Positions 13,518 to 64,000 of a stretch of 64,000 nt of DNA are shown here, in pieces. The DNA comes from Loxodes magnus. Taxonomy: Eukaryota > Ciliophora > Karyorelictea > Loxodida > Loxodidae. The number at the start of each line of letters is the position of its first letter. Position 1 is the stretch's first letter. Both the position numbers and the translations under genes were made by a program. Under the pieces are notes generated by a model, which saw nothing but the letters and a program-made list of their open reading frames with translations, was not told the origin of the DNA and did no database searches. The stretch spans positions 395,673 through 459,672 of the forward strand of contig CAMPDV010000226.1 of NCBI GenBank assembly GCA_946699065.1, written 5' to 3'.

Positions 13518-15847
13518 CCATGAGTGGTCACACAGATTGAGTATATGCTGTGGCTATATCCAGTGATTCAGAGTTCATCGTATCGGGAAGTTATGATTAT
13601 ACGGTGAGACTATGGGACGTCAAGACAGGTACCTGTAAGACCATGAGTGGTCACACAGATTGAGTATATGCTGTGGCTATATCCAGTGATTCAGAGTTCA
13701 TCGTATCGGGAAGTGGAGATAAGACGGTGAGACTATGGGACGTCAAGACAGGTACCTGTAAGACCATGAGTGGTCACACAGATTGAGTATATGCTGTGGC
13801 TATATCCAGTGATTCAGAGTTCATCGTATCGGGAAGTGTAGATTATACGGTGAGACTATGGGACGTCAAGACAGGTACCTGTAAGACCATGAGTGGTCAC
13901 ACTAATTCTGTATATGCTGTGGCTATATCCAGTGATTCAGAGTTCATCGTATCGGAAAGCGTAGATTATACGGTGAGACTATGGGACGTCAAGACAGGTA
14001 CCTGTAAGACCATGAGTGGTCACACAGATTGAGTATATGCTGTGGCTATATCCAGTGATTCAGAGTTCATCGTATCGGGAAGTGGAGATAAGACGGTGAG
14101 ACTATGGGACGTCAAGACAGGTACCTGTAAGACCATGAGTGGTCACACAGATTGAGTATATGCTGTGGCTATATCCAGTGATTCAGAGTTCATCGTATCG
14201 GGAAGTGAAGATAAGACGGTGAGACTATGGGACGTCAAGACAGGTACCTGTAAGACCATGAGTGGTCACACTAGTTATGTATATGCTGTGGCTATATCCA
14301 GTGATTCAGAGTTCATCGTATCGGGAAGTCATGATAATACGGTGAGACTATGGGACGTCAAGACAGGTACCTGTAAGACCATGAGTGGTCACACTAGTTA
14401 TGTATGATCTGTGGCTATATCCAGTGATTCAGAGTTCATCGTATCGGGAAGTAGAGATAATACGGTGAGACTATGGGACGTCAAGACAGGTACCTGTAAG
14501 ACCATGAGTGGTCACACAGATTGAGTATATGCTGTGGCTATATCCAGTGATTCAGAGTTCATCGTATCGGGAAGTGGAGATAAGACGGTGAGACTATGGG
14601 AAGTCAAGACAGGTACCTGTAAGACCATGAGTGGTCACACAGATTGAGTATATGCTGTGGCTATATCCAGTGATTCAGAGTTCATCGTATCGGGAAGTCA
14701 TGATAATACGGTGAGACTATGGGACGTCAAGACAGGTACCTGTAAGACCATGAGTGGTCACACAGATTGAGTATATGCTGTGGCTATATCCAGTGATTCA
14801 GAGTTCATCGTATCGGGAAGTGTAGATTATACGGTGAGACTATGGGACGTCAAGACAGGTACCTGTAAGACCATGAGTGGTCACACAGATTGAGTATATG
14901 CTGTGGCTATATCCAGTGATTCAGAGTTCATCGTATCGGGAAGTGTAGATTATACGGTGAGACTATGGGACGTCAAGACAGGTACCTGTAAGACCATGAG
15001 TGGTCACACTAATTCTGTATATGCTGTGGCTATATCCAGTGATTCAGAGTTCATCGTATCGGAAAGCGTAGATTATACGGTGAGACTATGGGACGTCAAG
15101 ACAGGTACCTGTAAGACCATGAGTGGTCACACAGATTGAGTATATGCTGTGGCTATATCCAGTGATTCAGAGTTCATCGTATCGGGAAGTCATGATAATA
15201 CGGTGAGACTATGGGACGTCAAGACAGGTACCTGTAAGACCATGAGTGGTCACACAGATTGAGTATATGCTGTGGCTATATCCAGTGATTCAGAGTTCAT
15301 CGTATCGGGAAGTGGAGATAAGACGGTGAGACTATGGGAAGTCAAGACAGGTACCTGTAAGACCATGAGTGGTCACACTAGTTATGTATATGCTGTGGCT
15401 ATATCCAGTGATTCAGAGTTCATCGTATCGGGAAGTCATGATAATACGGTGAGACTATGGGACGTCAAGACAGGTACCTGTAAGACCATGAGTGGTCACA
15501 CTAGTTATGTATGATCTGTGGCTATATCCAGTGATTCAGAGTTCATCGTATCGGGAAGTAGAGATAATACGGTGAGACTATGGGACGTCAAGACAGGTAC
15601 CTGTAAGACCATGAGTGGTCACACAGATTGAGTATATGCTGTGGCTATATCCAGTGATTCAGAGTTCATCGTATCGGGAAGTGGAGATAAGACGGTGAGA
15701 CTATGGGACGTCAAGACAGGTACCTGTAAGACCATGAGTGGTCACACAGATTGAGTATATGCTGTGGCTATATCCAGTGATTCAGAGTTCATCGTATCGG
15801 GAAGTGGAGATAAGACGGTGAGACTATGGGACGTCAAGACAGGTACC
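13518..15847 (+). CDS. WD40 frame segment 3 (2.3 kb), between two identical -1 indels
   Basis: Nineteen units lie between two copies of the same single-base deletion (13511-13519 and 15848-15854), exactly 2337 bp or 19 units apart. The phase is shifted by one relative to the preceding segment. Internal stops occur only as TGA at codons 20 and 22. The two longest standard-code stretches are 80 residues (14165-14407 and 15272-15514), each two blades of the E-D-K or G-D-K then H-D-N type. The identical flanking lesions show that the segment boundary arose by copying an already mutated module, not by two independent mutations. Confidence 0.35.
13796..15514 (+). repeat. Nine-unit (1107-bp) higher-order repeat
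   Basis: The V-D-Y/E-S-V-D-Y pair at 13796 returns at 14903, and the E-D-K/H-D-N pair at 14165 returns as G-D-K/H-D-N at 15272, both 1107 bp apart. The second copy differs by W-E-V-K and by the residue at codon 38. The repeat lies between the two -1 indels of this zone. Confidence 0.7.
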
Positions 15848-15854
15848 TGAATAC

Positions 15855-50300
<34,446 letters not shown>

Positions 50301-52665
50301 GGTCACACTAATTCTGTATTATCTGTGGCTATATCCAGTGATTCAGAGTTCATCGTATCGGGAAGTGTAGATTATACGGTGAGACTATGGGACGTCAAGA
50401 CAGGTACCTGTAAGACCATGAGTGGTCACACTAGTTATGTATATGCTGTGGCTATATCCAGTGATTCAGAGTTCATCGTATCGGGAAGTCATGATAATAC
50501 GGTGAGACTATGGAACGTCAAGACAGGTACCTGTAAGACCATGAGTGGTCACACTAATTCTGTATATGTTGTGGCTATATCCAGTGATTCAGAGTTCATC
50601 GTATCGGGAAGTAGAGATAAGACGGTGAGACTATGGGACGTCAAGACAGGTACCTGTAAGACCATGAGTGGTCACACTAATTCTGTATTATCTGTGGCTA
50701 TATCCAGTGATTCAGAGTTCATCGTATCGGGAAGTAGAGATAATACGGTGAGACTATGTGACGTCAAGACAGGTACCTGTAAGACCATGAGTGGTCACAC
50801 AGATTGAGTATATGCTGTGGCTATATCCAGTGATTCAGAGTTCATCGTATCGGGAAGTCATGATAATACGGTGAGGACTATGGGACGTCAAGACAGGTAC
50901 CTGTAAGACCATGAGTGGTCACACAGATTGAGTATATGCTGTGGCTATATCCAGTGATTCAGAGTTCATCGTATCGGGAAGTAGAGATAATACGGTGAGA
51001 CTATGGGACGTCAAGACAGGTACCTGTAAGACCATGAGTGGTCACACTAATTCTGTATTATCTGTGGCTATATCCAGTGATTCAGAGTTCATCGTATCGG
51101 GAAGTGTAGATTATACGGTGAGACTATGTGACGTCAAGACAGGTACCTGTAAGACCATGAGTGGTCACACAGATTGAGTATATGCTGTGGCTATATCCAG
51201 TGATTCAGAGTTCATCGTATCGGGAAGTCATGATAATACGGTGAGACTATGGGACGTCAAGACAGGTACCTGTAAGACCATGAGTGGTCACACAGATTGA
51301 GTATATGCTGTGGCTATATCCAGTGATTCAGAGTTCATCGTATCGGGAAGTAGAGATAATACGGTGAGACTATGGGACGTCAAGACAGGTACCTGTAAGA
51401 CCATGAGTGGTCACACTAGTTATGTATGTGCTGTAGCTATATCCAGTGATTCAGAGTTCATCGTATCGGGAAGTGTAGATTATACGGTGAGACTATGGGA
51501 CGTCAAGACAGGTACCTGTAAGACCATGAGTGGTCACACTAATTCTGTATTATCTGTGGCTATATCCAGTGATTCAGAGTTCATCGTATCGGGAAGTCAT
51601 GATAATACGGTGAGACTATGGGACGTCAAGACAGGTACCTGTAAGACCATGAGTGGTCACACTAGTTATGTATGATCTGTGGCTATATCCAGTGATTCAG
51701 AGTTCATCGTATCGGTAAGTCATGATTAAACGGTGAGACTATGGGACGTCAAGACAGGTACCTGTAAGACCATGAGTGGTCACACTAGTTATGTATGTGC
51801 TGTAGCTATATCCAGTGATTCAGAGTTCATCGTATCGGGAAGTGTAGATTATACGGTGAGACTATGGGACGTCAAGACAGGTACCTGTAAGACCATGAGT
51901 GGTCACACAGATTGAGTATATGCTGTGGCTATATCCAGTGATTCAGAGTTCATCGTATCGGGAAGTCATGATAATACGGTGAGACTATGGGACGTCAAGA
52001 CAGGTACCTGTAAGACCATGAGTGGTCACACTAGTTATGTATGTGCTGTAGCTATATCCAGTGATTCAGAGTTCATCGTATCGGGAAGTTATGATAATAC
52101 GGTGAGACTATGGGACGTCAAGACAGGTACCTGTAAGACCATGAGTGGTCACACAGATTGAGTATATGCTGTGGCTATATCCAGTGATTCAGAGTTCATC
52201 GTATCGGGAAGTTATGATAATACGGTGAGACCTATGGGACGTCAAGACAGGTACCTGTAAGACCATGAGTGGTCACACTAGTTATGTATGATCTGTGGCT
52301 ATATCCAGTGATTCAGAGTTCATCGTATCGGGAAGTAGAGATAATACGGTGAGACTATGGGACGTCAAGACAGGTACCTGTAAGACCATGAGTGGTCACG
52401 CTAATTCTGTATTATCTGTGGCTATATCCAGTGATTCAGAGGTCATCGTATCGGGAAGTGTAGATAATACGGTGAGACTATGGGACGTCAAGACAGGTAC
52501 CTGTAAGACCATGAGTGGTCACACTAGTTATGTATGCGCTGTAGCTATATCCAGTGATTCAGAGTTCATCGTATCGGGAAGTAGAGATAATACGGTGAGG
52601 ACTATGGGACGTCAAGACAGGTACCTGTAAGACCATGAGTGGTCCACACAGATTGAGTATATGCT

Positions 52666-61400
<8,735 letters not shown>

Positions 61401-62622
61401 ATCCAGTGATTCAGAGTTCATCGTATCGGGAAGTAGAGATAATACGGTGAGACTATGGGACGTCAAGACAGGTACCTGTAAGACCATGAGTGGTCACGTT
61501 AATTCCGTATTATCTGTGGCTATATCCAGTGATTCAGAGTTCATCGTATCGGGAAGTTTAGATAATACGGTGAGACTATGGGACGTCAAGACAGGTACCT
61601 GTAAGACCATGAGTGGTCACACTAGTTATGTATGATCTGTGGCTATATCCAGTGATTCAGAGTTCATCGTATCGGGAAGTAGAGATAATACGGTGAGACT
61701 ATGGGAAGTCAAGACAGGTACCTGTAAGACCATGAGTGGTCACACAGATTGAGTATATGCTGTGGCTATATCCAGTGATTCAGAGTTCATCGTATCGGGA
61801 AGTGTAGATTATACGGTGAGACTATGGGACGTCAAGACAGGTACCTGTAAGACCATGAGTGGTCACACAGATTGAGTATATGCTGTGGCTATATCCAGTG
61901 ATTCAGAGTTCATCGTATCGGGAAGTCATGATAATACGGTGAGACTATGGGACGTCAAGACAGGTACCTGTAAGACCATGAGTGGTCACACTAGTTATGT
62001 ATGTGCTGTAGCTATATCCAGTGATTCAGAGTTCATCGTATCGGGAAGTTATGATAATACGGTGAGACTATGGGACGTCAAGACAGGTACCTGTAAGACC
62101 ATGAGTGGTCACACAGATTGAGTATATGCTGTGGCTATATCCAGTGATTCAGAGTTCATCGTATCGGGAAGTTATGATAATACGGTGAGACTATGGGACG
62201 TCAAGACAGGTACCTGTAAGACCATGAGTGGTCACACTAGTTATGTATGATCTGTGGCTATATCCAGTGATTCAGAGTTCATCGTATCGGGAAGTAGAGA
62301 TAATACGGTGAGACTATGGGACGTCAAGACAGGTACCTGTAAGACCATGAGTGGTCACGCTAATTCTGTATTATCTGTGGCTATATCCAGTGATTCAGAG
62401 TTCATCGTATCGGGAAGTGTAGATAATACGGTGAGACTATGGGACGTCAAGACAGGTACCTGTAAGACCATGAGTGGTCACACTAGTTATGTATGCGCTG
62501 TAGCTATATCCAGTGATTCAGAGTTCATCGTATCGGGAAGTAGAGATAATACGGTGAGACTATGGGACGTCAAGACAGGTACCTGTAAGACCATGAGTGG
62601 TCACACAGATTGAGTATATGCT

Positions 62623-63228
62623 GTGGCTATATCCAGTGATTCAGAGTTCATCGTATCGGGAAGTAGAGATAATACGGTGAGACTATGGGACGTCAAGACA
62701 GGTACCTGTAAGACCATGAGTGGTCACACTAGTTATGTATATGCTGTGGCTATATCCAGTGATTCAGAGTTCATCGTATCGGGAAGTAGAGATAATACGG
62801 TGAGACTATGGGACGTCAAGACAGGTACCTGTAAGACCATGAGTGGTCACGTTAATTCCGTATTATCTGTGGCTATATCCAGTGATTCAGAGTTCATCGT
62901 ATCGGGAAGTAGAGATTATACGGTGAGACTATGGGACGTCAAGACAGGTACCTGTAAGACCATGAGTGGTCACACAGGTTCTGTATATGCTGTGGCTATA
63001 TCCAGTGATTCAGAGTTCATCGTATCGGGAAGTAGAGATAATACGGTGAGACTATGGGACGTCAAGACAGGTACCTGTAAGACCATGAGTGGTCACACTA
63101 GTTATGTATGTGCTGTAGCTATATCCAGTGATTCAGAGTTCATCGTATCGGGAAGTGTAGATTATACGGTGAGACTATGGGACGTCAAGACAGGTACCTG
63201 TAAGACCATGAGTGGTCACACAGATTGA
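62623..63228 (+). CDS. Five-blade WD40 open stretch, 201 aa (standard code)
   Basis: Stop-free run of five units with triplets R-D-N, R-D-N, R-D-Y, R-D-N and V-D-Y, followed by T-D-TGA, after which another 160-residue run (63238-63720) continues in the same phase. The local phase is intact from about 61330 to 63850, making this the best-preserved part of the distal zone. R-D-Y at 38-40 (62906-62920) is a combination not seen on the left side of the array, consistent with recent reassortment of codons 38 and 40. Confidence 0.2.
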   Translation: MAISSDSEFIVSGSRDNTVRLWDVKTGTCKTMSGHTSYVYAVAISSDSEFIVSGSRDNTVRLWDVKTGTCKTMSGHVNSVLSVAISSDSEFIVSGSRDYTVRLWDVKTGTCKTMSGHTGSVYAVAISSDSEFIVSGSRDNTVRLWDVKTGTCKTMSGHTSYVCAVAISSDSEFIVSGSVDYTVRLWDVKTGTCKTMSGHTD

Positions 63229-64000
63229 GTATATGCTGTGGCTATATCCAGTGATTCAGAGTTCATCGTATCGGGAAGTTATGATAATACGGTGAGACTA
63301 TGGGACGTCAAGACAGGTACCTGTAAGACCATGAGTGGTCACGCTAATTCTGTATTATCTGTGGCTATATCCAGTGATTCAGAGTTCATCGTATCGGGAA
63401 GTGTCGATAATACGGTGAGACTATGGGACGTCAAGACAGGTACCTGTAAGACCATGAGTGGTCACACAGGTTCTGTATATGCTGTGGCTATATCCAGTGA
63501 TTCAGAGTTCATCGTATCGGGAAGTAGAGATTATACGGTGAGACTATGGGACGTCAAGACAGGTACCTGTAAGACCATGAGTGGTCACACTAGTTATGTA
63601 TGTGCTGTAGCTATATCCAGTGATTCAGAGTTCATCGTATCGGGAAGTTTAGATAATACGGTGAGACTATGGGACGTCAAGACAGGTACCTGTAAGACCA
63701 TGAGTGGTCACACAGATTGAGTATATGCTGTGGCTATATCCAGTGATTCAGAGTTCATCGTATCGGGAAGTTTAGATAATACGGTGAGACTATGGGACGT
63801 CAAGACAGGTACCTGTAAGACCATGAGTGGTCACACTAGTTATGTATTATCTGTGGGCTATATCCAGTGATTCAGAGTTCATCGTATCGGGAAGTAGAGA
63901 TAATACGGTGAGACTATGGGACGTCAAGACAGGTACCTGTAAGACCATGAGTGGTCACACTAGTTATGTATGTGCTGTAGCTATATCCAGTGATTCAGAG

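Noticed and set aside
968..15854. Euplotes-type programmed frameshifting with UGA as Cys
   Set aside because: UGA as Cys would fit TGT/TGC at codon 22, but TAG/TAA at codons 31 and 40 do not shift phase, and the -1 lesions do not match a +1 shift site.

Overview
The window is a single object: a head-to-tail tandem array of a 123-bp unit (41 codons, + strand), about 520 units long, running through both ends of the sequence. Each unit encodes one WD40 (beta-propeller) repeat. No other gene, RNA gene, transposon, promoter or unique-sequence gap is visible, and no stretch departs from the repeat. Numbering the unit from the GTG of V-R-L-W-D gives V1 R2 L3 W4 D5, G16-H17, S35-G36-S37 and D39-x40-T41, so all hallmark WD40 residues are present. 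GC is about 44% in the unit. A eukaryote (protist, fungus or other) is the best guess from a multi-tens-of-kb, intron-less, homogenised WD40 array; the sequence does not fix the organism.

The unusual point is that the one usable frame carries many stop codons of all three kinds, yet as far as I can read they fall at only four of the 41 codons: codon 20 (TGA, rarely TAG), codon 22 (TGA), codon 31 (TAG) and codon 40 (TAG or TAA). Codons 20, 22 and 40 are also the positions where the sense residues vary, on the loop face that is hypervariable in WD40 recognition proteins. TGA stands where WD40 repeats commonly carry Trp, and TAG/TAA stand where Gln, Lys, Asn or Glu are common. There are two readings: a giant WD40 protein in a genome that reads UGA as Trp and UAR as Gln or Glu, or a stop-bearing WD40-derived satellite or silent cassette library. 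The evidence is mixed. The frame holds without any indel for about 34.4 kb (about 15,855 to 50,300), but about 22 single-base indels disrupt the last 14 kb, and some substitutions hit core residues.

Layout: 1-6480, units of the T-S-Y-V type with Y-D-stop (TAG rich) and a V24E variant; 6480-20000, units of the T-D-TGA type with G-D-K, V-D-Y, H-D-N and a D5E variant; 20000-27180, mixed units with a 9-unit duplication; 27180-35000, an 18-unit higher-order repeat with TAG at codon 31 and H17L; 35000-44900, L22-S23 units and a 12-unit higher-order repeat; 44893-46750, a 10-unit duplication enclosing an island copied from the far left of the array; 46750-64000, R-D-N units with C22, H-A-N-S and H-V-N-S variants and, from 50,300, frequent indels. 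The mosaic indicates repeated unequal exchange or conversion that shuffles the variable surface codons while keeping the scaffold constant.
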